Below, piece by piece: positions 1 through 6,644 of a stretch of 10,600 nt of DNA (position 1 is its first letter; the number at the start of each line of letters is the position of its first letter). The stretch comes from an uncultured Clostridia bacterium (lineage in GTDB: Bacteria > Bacillota > Clostridia > TANB77 > CAG-508). The notes under the pieces were generated by a model, which saw only the letters and a program-made list of their open reading frames with translations, had not been told where the DNA came from and did not search any database. The translations under genes were made by a program, and so were the position numbers. The stretch spans positions 1-10,600 of the forward strand of contig CAKPLV010000018.1 in NCBI GenBank assembly GCA_934167735.1, read 5' to 3'.

Positions 1-1541
1 ATGTAAAAAGAGCTATTGATGTTACTTGTGCTACAGGAGCTATTGTAGTGTTTAGTCCTATTTATTTAGGTGTAGCAGCTCTTGTTCGTACTAAACTTGG
101 TTCTCCTGTTTTATTTACACAGGATAGACCAGGATTAGTTGGTCCAGATGGCAAAGAAACAGTATTTAAAATGTATAAATTCCGTTCCATGACTGACGAA
201 AGAGATGAAAATGGAGATTTACTCCCAGATGAAGTAAGACTTACTAAATTTGGTAAATGGTTAAGAAATACAAGTCTTGATGAACTTCCAGAAGCATTTA
301 ATATTTTAAATGGAACAATGTCAGTCATTGGTCCTAGACCACAACTTGTAAGAGATATGGTGTTTATGAGTAAAGAACAAAGAATGAGACATACCGCAAA
401 ACCTGGACTTAGTGGATTAGCACAAGTCAATGGTCGTAATGCGATTTCTTGGGAAGATAAAATGAATTGGGATCTTAAATATATTAAAAAGGTAACTATT
501 AAAGAAGATTTACAAATCATTCTAGATACAGTTAAGAAAGCATTTATCAAACAAGAAGGTATTACACAAGATGATATGGCTACAGCAGAGGATTTTGGTG
601 ATTATTTATTGAGAACTGAGAAAGTAGATTCTAAAGATTATGAAATAAAACAAGAAGAGGCAAAAGATATTTTGAATTGTACAATTGAAAAAAAAGATGA
701 TGAAAAGAGAATAAAACTTGTAAAAGAATCAGCAGAACAAAAAAAATATTCAGTGTTAATGTCACTTTATAAAAAAGAGAATCCAGAATATTTAAGAATT
801 GCGATAGATTCAATGTTAAACCAAACGGTTGCTCCTGATGAAATTGTCTTAGTTGAAGATGGACCATTAACTGATGAATTATATGCAGTATTAGATGACT
901 ATCCTATGCTTCACAGAGTAAAAAATGAAATTAATTTGGGATTAGGTCTAGCATTAAATGTAGGTTTAAAAAAATGTAGAAATGAATTAGTTGCACGTAT
1001 GGATACAGATGATTGTTCCAAACCTGAACGTTGTGAAAAACAGCTGCAAAGATTTTTAGAAAAACCATATTTGGCAATTGTTGGTTCTCATATTGATGAG
1101 TTCATTGGAGATACTTCTAATGTAATTTCACAAAGAATTGTTCCAACAACATCTGAAGAAATTTATAAATTTGCAAAAAAACGTTCAGCATTTAATCACC
1201 CAGCGGTTATGTATAGTAAAACTGCAGTACTGGAAAATAATGGATATGCAGATTTAAAAAGAAATCAGGATGTAGATCTATTTGGACGTATGCAATTTAA
1301 GGGTTATAAAGCAGAAAATATTGATGAAGCATTGTTATGGTTTAGAAGTTCAGATGAACTTGCTAAAAGAAGAAAAAGTTGGCAAAATACATGGAGCTAC
1401 ATTGCAACAATTCGAAATTTTTGGAAAATGGGATATAGTTCATTTACAGATTACGCTATTGTTGGAATTGCACAGACTGGTATGTATTTAATGCCAATCA
1501 AGTTACAAAATTATATTTATAAGAATTTTTTGAGGAAATAA
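1..1541 (+). CDS. Bifunctional initiating sugar-phosphate transferase fused to GT2 glycosyltransferase (5' partial)
   Basis: The reading frame is already open at the first complete codon (base 3) and begins VKRAIDV, the usual start of monotopic phosphoglycosyl transferases (PglC, WcaJ C-terminal domain), so only a few residues are missing. The GTG at 48 is not a credible start because it would cut the re-entrant membrane helix, whose Ser-Pro kink lies at 54-59. Further family marks are KFRSM, the catalytic Asp-Glu pair of LDELPE (279-284) and IGPRP. This domain should transfer a sugar phosphate from a UDP-sugar to undecaprenyl phosphate at the inner membrane face. After the family's normal tail (GITQDD) comes a charged linker (about 610-745), then a GT-A GT2 domain starting KYSVLMSLYK, with metal-binding MDTDD (999-1013), FNHPAVMY and NQDVDLFGRM, resembling AmsE/EpsE-type transferases. 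The fusion suggests that sugars one and two are added by one polypeptide. Sugar identities cannot be read from the sequence. Confidence 0.92.
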   Translation, partial: VKRAIDVTCATGAIVVFSPIYLGVAALVRTKLGSPVLFTQDRPGLVGPDGKETVFKMYKFRSMTDERDENGDLLPDEVRLTKFGKWLRNTSLDELPEAFNILNGTMSVIGPRPQLVRDMVFMSKEQRMRHTAKPGLSGLAQVNGRNAISWEDKMNWDLKYIKKVTIKEDLQIILDTVKKAFIKQEGITQDDMATAEDFGDYLLRTEKVDSKDYEIKQEEAKDILNCTIEKKDDEKRIKLVKESAEQKKYSVLMSLYKKENPEYLRIAIDSMLNQTVAPDEIVLVEDGPLTDELYAVLDDYPMLHRVKNEINLGLGLALNVGLKKCRNELVARMDTDDCSKPERCEKQLQRFLEKPYLAIVGSHIDEFIGDTSNVISQRIVPTTSEEIYKFAKKRSAFNHPAVMYSKTAVLENNGYADLKRNQDVDLFGRMQFKGYKAENIDEALLWFRSSDELAKRRKSWQNTWSYIATIRNFWKMGYSSFTDYAIVGIAQTGMYLMPIKLQNYIYKNFLRK

Positions 1542-1715
1542 TTTTATATGTTAGTTAGAATAAAAAATAAATTATTTTGTGAAATTTATAGATTTTTACA
1601 TCCATATCTATGGGGGAAAAAATTACAAATTAACGGTATACCAGAGATAGTTTCAATGAAAAAGCTTAACATTGGTGAAAATGTATCTATCAATAAAAGA
1701 TGTTATCTTCAATGC

Positions 1716-1724
1716 GGGGGGGGG
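1716..1724 (+). repeat. Homopolymer run of nine G at the frameshift
   Basis: Nine consecutive G follow TGC (Cys) and precede TTACATTAGG. In this AT-rich region it is by far the longest G or C run. It sits exactly where the acyltransferase leaves its frame; the upstream frame then meets TAG at 1731-1733. Gain of one G or loss of two restores the full-length protein. Confidence 0.95.
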
Positions 1725-1747
1725 TTACATTAGGAGATAATGTAACC
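1723..1747 (+). other. Ten-base-pair hairpin abutting the G9 tract
   Basis: The arm GGTTACATTA (1723-1732) is perfectly complementary to TAATGTAACC (1738-1747), with the five-base loop GGAGA between. Two further G-U pairs (1722 with 1748, 1721 with 1749) are possible in RNA. The stem starts inside the end of the G run, with no spacer. It lies within the hexapeptide coding sequence (VTLGDNVT), so it could be partly a by-product of a repeated protein motif. Confidence 0.6.
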
Positions 1748-2026
1748 TTATCTTATGGTACTGTAATATTAACACAAGGACTAGATACATGTGATTATAT
1801 TTCAAATTCAAAGAATAAGTATCGCATACATAAGAGTGGATATGTACATATTGGAAATGGTACTTGGATATGTGCGAATGTAACAATTTGTCCCGGCGCA
1901 AAAGTTGCGAACAACTGTATAGTAGCAGCTGGATCAGTAGTTGCAGGAAATCTTCTTGAAAATAATTGTTTGTATGGTGGATGTCCTGCAAAGAAAATAA
2001 AAAGATTAAATTAACGAGGTGATTAA

Positions 2027-2908
2027 ATGAATGATTTAGTTTCTGTAATTATTCCTTTATATAATAGACAGAATACAATAGTTAGAGCCATTGAAAGTGT
2101 ATTAAATCAAACATATAAAAATATCGAAATAATCATCGTTGATGATTGTTCAAGCGATGATGGATGCAAAATAATTGAAAATAAATATAAGCTTAATGAT
2201 AGAATACATTTAATCAAATTGAAAAAAAATTCTGGGGCTTGTGTTGCTCGAAATGTTGGTATTGAGGCAGCAAAAGGTAAATATATAGGTTTTTTAGATA
2301 GTGACGATGAATATTTGCCCTTAAAAATAGAGTTACAAATCAATAAACTAATGTTAAGTAATAGTGATATTTGTGTATCAAGTTATCAACGAGTGAACAA
2401 AGATGGTCTAACACAAAAATTTATAATTAACGATGTTATAATGAATCCATTATACTACAATTTATTATATTGTAATTTTATTACAACTGGTGTGTTATTT
2501 GGAAAAAAGGAGTGTTTTGCTAAAAATAAATTTGATGAACGATTGCCAAGATATCAAGATTGGGATTTAGTACTTAGATTATGCAAAAAATATGTTTTTA
2601 CATATGTAGAACAATTTACTTTATTACAAGAACACCAGAATATAAGTATTACTTCAAGAACAAGCCATGAAAAAACTTTATATTCCTTAAAGTTGATTTT
2701 AGAAAAGCATCGTTCTGATTATTCCGAAAATAAAAAAGCTTATCAACAAATAAACTGGTTGATTGGATTACATTCAATGTATACAGATAAGAAAGATTTT
2801 AAATCACTATGGAGTGGTGTCATAATATATAAATTTAAATTAAAAAGATTTTTAATATTTTTAGTATATAAAATGAGAATTAATAATTTAGTTAAATTGA
2901 ATATTTAG
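2027..2908 (+). CDS. GT2 family glycosyltransferase
   Basis: A 293-residue cytoplasmic GT-A enzyme predicted to add one sugar from a nucleotide sugar to the lipid-linked repeat unit. The N-terminus is textbook GT2: VSVIIPLYNR (5-14), SVLNQTY (24-30), nucleotide-binding VDDCSSDD (38-45), SGACVARNVG (69-78) and the metal-binding DSDD (91-94). The acceptor-side motif is YQDWD (176-180), equivalent to the ED-W-D catalytic-base region of many capsule GT2 enzymes. The C-terminal 60 residues are basic and hydrophobic and may touch the membrane. GAGGTG at 2016-2021 supports the ATG at 2027, 12 bases after the acyltransferase stop. Donor and acceptor are not predictable. Base composition is AT-rich like the neighbouring core genes. 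Confidence in the family is very high; the specific role is unknown. Confidence 0.95.
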   Translation: MNDLVSVIIPLYNRQNTIVRAIESVLNQTYKNIEIIIVDDCSSDDGCKIIENKYKLNDRIHLIKLKKNSGACVARNVGIEAAKGKYIGFLDSDDEYLPLKIELQINKLMLSNSDICVSSYQRVNKDGLTQKFIINDVIMNPLYYNLLYCNFITTGVLFGKKECFAKNKFDERLPRYQDWDLVLRLCKKYVFTYVEQFTLLQEHQNISITSRTSHEKTLYSLKLILEKHRSDYSENKKAYQQINWLIGLHSMYTDKKDFKSLWSGVIIYKFKLKRFLIFLVYKMRINNLVKLNI

Positions 2909-2924
2909 ACTTAAAGGAGAATAT

Positions 2925-4205
2925 ATGAATATTGTTGGTATCTTTATAACATTAATGATAACATTGATTGGTATAAACAAGGAAAGAAAAGTATATGGGC
3001 CATTAACATTTTTTTCAGGTTTTTGGATGATTTTAATGTTACTAGCATCATTAAAATTCTTTGGATTATATGATTCTGATGATTTAGCATATGTGTATAT
3101 AACAATAGGAGTAGCTAGTTTTTGTGCAGGCTGCTTGTTAATGAATAAAATAAGATTATCAGATAAGTCTAGTAGTAATATCATTAATGAAACAGTATAT
3201 AACGTTATGATGATACTATGTATATTTTCTTTAATTTATAATATTAGAATTATTATAAGTTATATATTTGGACATTATAATATTAGTCAAATATACTATA
3301 TAATGGCAGAAACGAATAGTGGTGAAGCGACAGCCTTGTCATCATTATACTCTTCATGGCAAGAAAGATTACAACAATATATAGGCTACCCTTTATTATA
3401 CACATTAGTACCAATTTCTATTATAGGATATTTAAATGAAAAGAAAAAAAAGTATTTAATTTGTTCATTAATTCTATGCTTTTTGAGATTTTTTATAGAT
3501 ATGAGGAGAACTTTTGTTGTTATTGTTATAACATATTTTGTCATTTTAGTTGTGATCAGATTAGGGTCAAAAGAAAAGCCAAAATGGCTAACAAGAAAAT
3601 TGAAGAGGCGATTAGCAATATTTATTTTTGCTTTTATTGTGGTTTTTATTTATCTGTCAACTGTTAGAAGGGATGCTTCAGAAGTAAAGTATAGTTTTCT
3701 ATATAATATATATACATATTATGTTGGGTCTATACCTTATTTTGGACAAAGAATTTCGTTGTTGCCTTCTGATTTACATTATTCTTTTGGTATGACTTCA
3801 CTGAGAGGATTATTTGCTCCAATTGTGGCTGTTTTAGGCTTATTAGGTATAAAAGAACCTTATTTAATGACATTAGCAACTCAAAATATAGAAAGTTTGC
3901 ATAATGTAGTTTTAAATATTACTCCTACTCACAAATTTAATTCTTATGCAACAGTATTTTTCGAATTTTACTTAGATGGAGGTGTAATGGGTATTATTAT
4001 TTTGTCTTTTTTATTTGGATTAATTTCTTTTTATTTATTTAAAAAATGTATTAATTTTAATAGTGCGAGAGACCAATTTAGATATGCATACTTTTTTTCT
4101 ATTTTTCTTTCATTATCAGTTTTACATTTTAATGGTGCTGTTGTTTGTTATATTTGGCCATTTATTATTGAAAGGATGTTATTTATAAGTGAAAAAAAAG
4201 AATAG
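2925..4205 (+). CDS. wzy: Wzy-type oligosaccharide repeat-unit polymerase
   Basis: A 426-residue integral membrane protein with about ten to eleven hydrophobic segments (roughly residues 1-17, 27-47, 54-73, 92-116, 153-170, 178-192, 196-213, 229-246, 295-309, 344-372 and 387-420). A larger loop around 247-294 is probably extracytoplasmic. The late motif FNSYATVFFEFYLDGGVMG (338-356) fits the loop-plus-helix pattern of O-antigen/capsule polymerases (long conserved Tyr/Phe stretch, then Asp-Gly-Gly). Proteins of this kind join flipped undecaprenyl-linked repeat units into chains outside the membrane. The assignment rests on topology, this motif and its position directly before the flippase, because Wzy sequences diverge strongly. 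AAAGGAGA (2913-2920) fixes the ATG at 2925. The last 17 bases overlap the flippase start, suggesting translational coupling. A second possibility is an O-antigen-ligase-like protein, but the neighbourhood favours Wzy. Confidence 0.88.
   Translation: MNIVGIFITLMITLIGINKERKVYGPLTFFSGFWMILMLLASLKFFGLYDSDDLAYVYITIGVASFCAGCLLMNKIRLSDKSSSNIINETVYNVMMILCIFSLIYNIRIIISYIFGHYNISQIYYIMAETNSGEATALSSLYSSWQERLQQYIGYPLLYTLVPISIIGYLNEKKKKYLICSLILCFLRFFIDMRRTFVVIVITYFVILVVIRLGSKEKPKWLTRKLKRRLAIFIFAFIVVFIYLSTVRRDASEVKYSFLYNIYTYYVGSIPYFGQRISLLPSDLHYSFGMTSLRGLFAPIVAVLGLLGIKEPYLMTLATQNIESLHNVVLNITPTHKFNSYATVFFEFYLDGGVMGIIILSFLFGLISFYLFKKCINFNSARDQFRYAYFFSIFLSLSVLHFNGAVVCYIWPFIIERMLFISEKKE
4171..4176 (+). promoter_or_regulatory. 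Ribosome binding site for the GTG start of wzx
   Basis: AAAGGA lies inside the end of wzy, 12 bases before GTG 4189. The spacing is slightly long, but no ATG in this frame lies before the conserved N-terminal helix, so the GTG is the best start. Eight A follow the GTG at 4192-4199. Confidence 0.55.
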
Positions 4206-5619
4206 AAATACTACTAATTTACAACTTAAATTGAATTTGATTTATAATATATTTTATCAATTATTAACATTGATTGTCCCATTATTAACAGCACCATATA
4301 TATCAAGAATATTGGGTGTAAAAGGTGTTGGTTTATATAGTTATACATATTCAATTGCACAATACTTTGTATTATTTATGATGTTAGGAGTTTTAAACTA
4401 TGGAAATCGTGAGATTGCAAAAGTAAAGGATAATAGAACAGAGTTAAGTAATAAATTTTGTGGAATTTATTCTGTTCAATTTTATTTTGGATTAGTTGTA
4501 ATTATCATATATTTATTGTTTGCTATAATATTTTCACAATATAAATTGTTAATGTTTATACAAGGATTATATGTGTTATCAGGTATATTTGATATTAGTT
4601 GGTTTTATTTTGGAGTTGAAAATTTTAAATTCACGACGGGAATAAGTACAATTAATAAAATTCTAACTACAATCTTAATTTTTACTATTGTTCGGAATAA
4701 GTATGATATAGCATTATATACAATAATTATATCAGGAGGTACATTATTAAATAATATAGCTTACTGGTGTAATTTAAAAAAATATATTGATTTCGAAAAA
4801 TTAAAGTTGAATAATCTAAAAGTTTATGGAAAACCTTTGTTTATTTTATTTATTCCTGTAATTGCAATTAGTATATATAAATATATGGATAAAATAATGT
4901 TAGGAAGTATGTTATCTGCTGATGAGGTTGGGATATATGAAGCAGCTGAAAAATTTATAAATTTACCAGTTTGCTTTGTTGCGGCTTTTGGTACTGTAAT
5001 GTTACCAAGGATAACTAACTTGAAAAAAAATAATCAAACAGATTATGTACGAAAATATAATTTTATTAGTATGGTATTAGTTGTTTTTTTGAGTGTAGGT
5101 ATGTCTATAGGTTTGGCTGGCATTACAAGAGTATTTATTCCGTGGTTTTATGGAACTGATTTTAAACCATCTATAAATGTATTGTTTGTATTATTACCAT
5201 CTATTGTATTTGTAAGTTGGGCTAATGTAATACGTACACAGTGTTTATTGCCAAACCAAAAAGATAAACAATACTGTATATCTGTTTCATTAGGAGCAAT
5301 TATCAATTTGATAATTAATCTCATTTTTATACCTAAGTATGGAGCAGTTGGTGCAGCAATAGGTACTTTAATTGCAGAAGGATCAGTATGTATCATGCAA
5401 ACTTTTATGTGCAGAAAATTTATGGATATCAAAATTTATATAAAATATAGTATATGTTTTCTGGTTGTTGGTGGTATTATGTTTCTTACAATTAAAGATA
5501 TATACATGACTAATGATTTTATGACTGTTTTGGTTAGAATTATAATAGGAGGAATTACATATTCTTTTATTAGTCTTTTAATTCTAAAAAATGCTTTTAG
5601 TATGTATAGGAGAATTTAA
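4189..5619 (+). CDS. wzx: Wzx-type polysaccharide repeat-unit flippase (MOP superfamily)
   Basis: A 476-residue polytopic membrane protein with about twelve hydrophobic helices, the normal size for Wzx/RfbX flippases. The N-terminus carries the family hallmarks: a Lys/Asn-rich cytoplasmic leader, NLIYNIFYQLLTLIVPLLT (16-34), APYISRILGVKGVGLYSYT (35-53) and LGVLNYGNREIA (66-77). Mid-protein YKYMDKIMLGSM and later GAVGAAIGTLIAEG also match polysaccharide biosynthesis (PF01943-like) transporters. It should move the undecaprenyl-diphosphate-linked oligosaccharide across the cytoplasmic membrane for Wzy. It starts with GTG inside the last codons of the polymerase gene, which argues for coupled expression. 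Wzx proteins often prefer their own repeat unit, so it probably travels with the glycosyltransferases around it. Confidence in the family is very high. Confidence 0.95.
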   Translation: MKKKNRNTTNLQLKLNLIYNIFYQLLTLIVPLLTAPYISRILGVKGVGLYSYTYSIAQYFVLFMMLGVLNYGNREIAKVKDNRTELSNKFCGIYSVQFYFGLVVIIIYLLFAIIFSQYKLLMFIQGLYVLSGIFDISWFYFGVENFKFTTGISTINKILTTILIFTIVRNKYDIALYTIIISGGTLLNNIAYWCNLKKYIDFEKLKLNNLKVYGKPLFILFIPVIAISIYKYMDKIMLGSMLSADEVGIYEAAEKFINLPVCFVAAFGTVMLPRITNLKKNNQTDYVRKYNFISMVLVVFLSVGMSIGLAGITRVFIPWFYGTDFKPSINVLFVLLPSIVFVSWANVIRTQCLLPNQKDKQYCISVSLGAIINLIINLIFIPKYGAVGAAIGTLIAEGSVCIMQTFMCRKFMDIKIYIKYSICFLVVGGIMFLTIKDIYMTNDFMTVLVRIIIGGITYSFISLLILKNAFSMYRRI

Positions 5620-5622
5620 AAA

Positions 5623-6642
5623 ATGGAAAAGTCAGAAGTTAGATTTTTTAAAATTTTACCCTTTATTAATATAGTTTTATCATTTTTAATTGTTATTCAT
5701 CATAGCTTTAATATTAATATTGACTATAATGTTAACATTAAGAGTTTTGCTTGGATTATTGAGAGGTATTTATACAATATTACAGAATGTGCGGTACCTA
5801 TTTTTTTCTTTATGTCTGCAGTTTTATTTTATAGAGATTTCCATGGAGAACTTGAAATTTATAAAAGAAAAGTAAAGAATAGAGTAAAATCATTACTGTT
5901 ACCATATGTTATATTTAATATAATTGGATATATTAAACACATTGTATTTGCAAATCAAAACTTTGATTTGTTTAGATTACTTGGCTCCATAATTACGTCT
6001 GACACAATGCCTTTATGGTTTTTGAGAGAATTATTTATATTATCGATTTTAGCACCTATTTTATATAAATTAAAATCGAAAAGAAATGTAGAATATTTCG
6101 TAAATTTCTTTATCATAATTTTAATTATAACTGGAATTGTTAAATATAGAACATTTGTTTATTGGTTGCCATTGTATTTGTATGGATCTAATCATAATAT
6201 ATATGACTTAATAAACGAACAAAAAAATAAATATTTATCAATAATTATAGTGTTTATGTTTTTTATGATGCCTTTATTTTTACCAAATATAAATGGTAAC
6301 ATGGATATGCTTGGTAATATTGTTTTTTATTTTTATAGATTTATTAGTATTCAGTTTTATTTATGTTTAATAAATAAATTAAGTAAGTATAACGTTAAAC
6401 AACATGATTTTTATAAATATTCTTTTTGGGTATATTGCACGCATTTTCCATTTATTTCGATATATAAATTGTTTTCTACAAAGATAATTAATTTGTTTAA
6501 CATTGGAATTAATAATATGGTTATATTGTTACAATATTTTTCTACTGTATGTATTGTATGTATTGTATGTATTGTATCGGCAAATATAGTAAAGAAGTAT
6601 TTTCCAAAAATGTTTCTTATAGTAAATGGAGGTAGATGTTAA
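5623..6642 (+). CDS. Membrane acyltransferase, acyltransferase-3 family
   Basis: A 339-residue protein with about ten hydrophobic segments, typical of PF01757 O-acyltransferases that decorate surface sugars. Visible marks are the first helix ending in His-His (26-27), where the family keeps its essential histidine; VPIFFFMSAVLFY (58-70), matching the family's VP-x-FFF-x-SG helix; KNRVKSLLLPYVIFN (85-99); and MPLWFLRELFIL (129-140). It probably transfers an acetyl or other acyl group to the polysaccharide or its lipid-linked precursor. The basic Arg normally near the N-terminus is at residue 7. The last transmembrane helix contains Cys-Ile-Val repeated three times, encoded by a nine-base tandem repeat. 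AGGAGA (5608-5613), nine bases before the ATG, fixes the start; the gap to wzx is three bases. A WecH/OafA-like role is the best match. The substrate is unknown. Confidence 0.9.
   Translation: MEKSEVRFFKILPFINIVLSFLIVIHHSFNINIDYNVNIKSFAWIIERYLYNITECAVPIFFFMSAVLFYRDFHGELEIYKRKVKNRVKSLLLPYVIFNIIGYIKHIVFANQNFDLFRLLGSIITSDTMPLWFLRELFILSILAPILYKLKSKRNVEYFVNFFIIILIITGIVKYRTFVYWLPLYLYGSNHNIYDLINEQKNKYLSIIIVFMFFMMPLFLPNINGNMDMLGNIVFYFYRFISIQFYLCLINKLSKYNVKQHDFYKYSFWVYCTHFPFISIYKLFSTKIINLFNIGINNMVILLQYFSTVCIVCIVCIVSANIVKKYFPKMFLIVNGGRC
6546..6577 (+). repeat. Nine-base tandem repeat, about 3.6 copies
   Basis: The unit TGTATGTAT repeats with exact nine-base periodicity over 32 bases near the 3' end of the acyltransferase gene. 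It encodes Cys-Ile-Val three times in a membrane helix. Because the unit is a multiple of three, copy-number change would lengthen or shorten the helix without a frameshift. Confidence 0.9.
6628..6633 (+). promoter_or_regulatory. Ribosome binding site deciding the start of the next GT2 gene
   Basis: GGAGGT lies in the last codons of the acyltransferase gene. The ATG at 6636 is only two bases away, too close for normal initiation. The ATG at 6645 is 11 bases away and is therefore preferred, giving a protein three residues shorter than the longest frame. Confidence 0.6.
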
Positions 6643-6644
6643 CT

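Larger units (their letters stand above)
1548..2014 (+). pseudogene. Hexapeptide-repeat O-acyltransferase, frameshifted at a G9 tract (possibly phase-variable)
   Basis: Two overlapping frames together encode one left-handed beta-helix acyltransferase of about 155 residues, the usual size for small LbH/MAT-type sugar O-acetyltransferases. The first frame (1548-1733) gives MLVRIKNKLF to LQCGGG and then stops. The second (open from before 1700 to 2014) continues VTLGDNVTLSYGTVI, then HIGNGTWICANVTICPGAKV, VAAGSVV and YGGCPAKKIK, the classical hexapeptide ladder and C-terminal cap. The break lies at nine G (1716-1724): seven or ten G would join the frames, nine do not. As read, only a 61-residue fragment is made, unless ribosomes or RNA polymerase slip. 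An internal ATG (1700 or 1712) could start the second part, but it lacks the N-terminal segment. The His-Asp often seen after the T-x-x strand is Leu-Asp here (codons 1781-1786), so the catalytic residue is uncertain. The likely role is acetylation of a repeat-unit sugar in the cytoplasm. It starts 6 bases after gene 1, with GAGGA upstream. Confidence 0.85.

Noticed and set aside
48..50. GTG as the start of gene 1
   Set aside because: The frame stays open back to base 3 and reads VKRAIDVT, the conserved N-terminus; starting at 48 would delete half of the membrane helix before its Ser-Pro kink.
62..550. Minus-strand open frame of 162 codons
   Set aside because: It lies entirely opposite the conserved phosphoglycosyl transferase domain and has no recognisable motif; it is a shadow frame, as are the other minus-strand frames in the window.
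1347..1362. Short hairpin AAGTTC/GAACTT in gene 1
   Set aside because: Six-base arms in coding sequence, expected by chance.
5951..5970. Inverted repeat CAAATCAAA with a two-base centre in the membrane acyltransferase gene
   Set aside because: Only nine AT-rich base pairs with a loop too short to fold, inside coding sequence; within what AT-rich DNA gives by chance.
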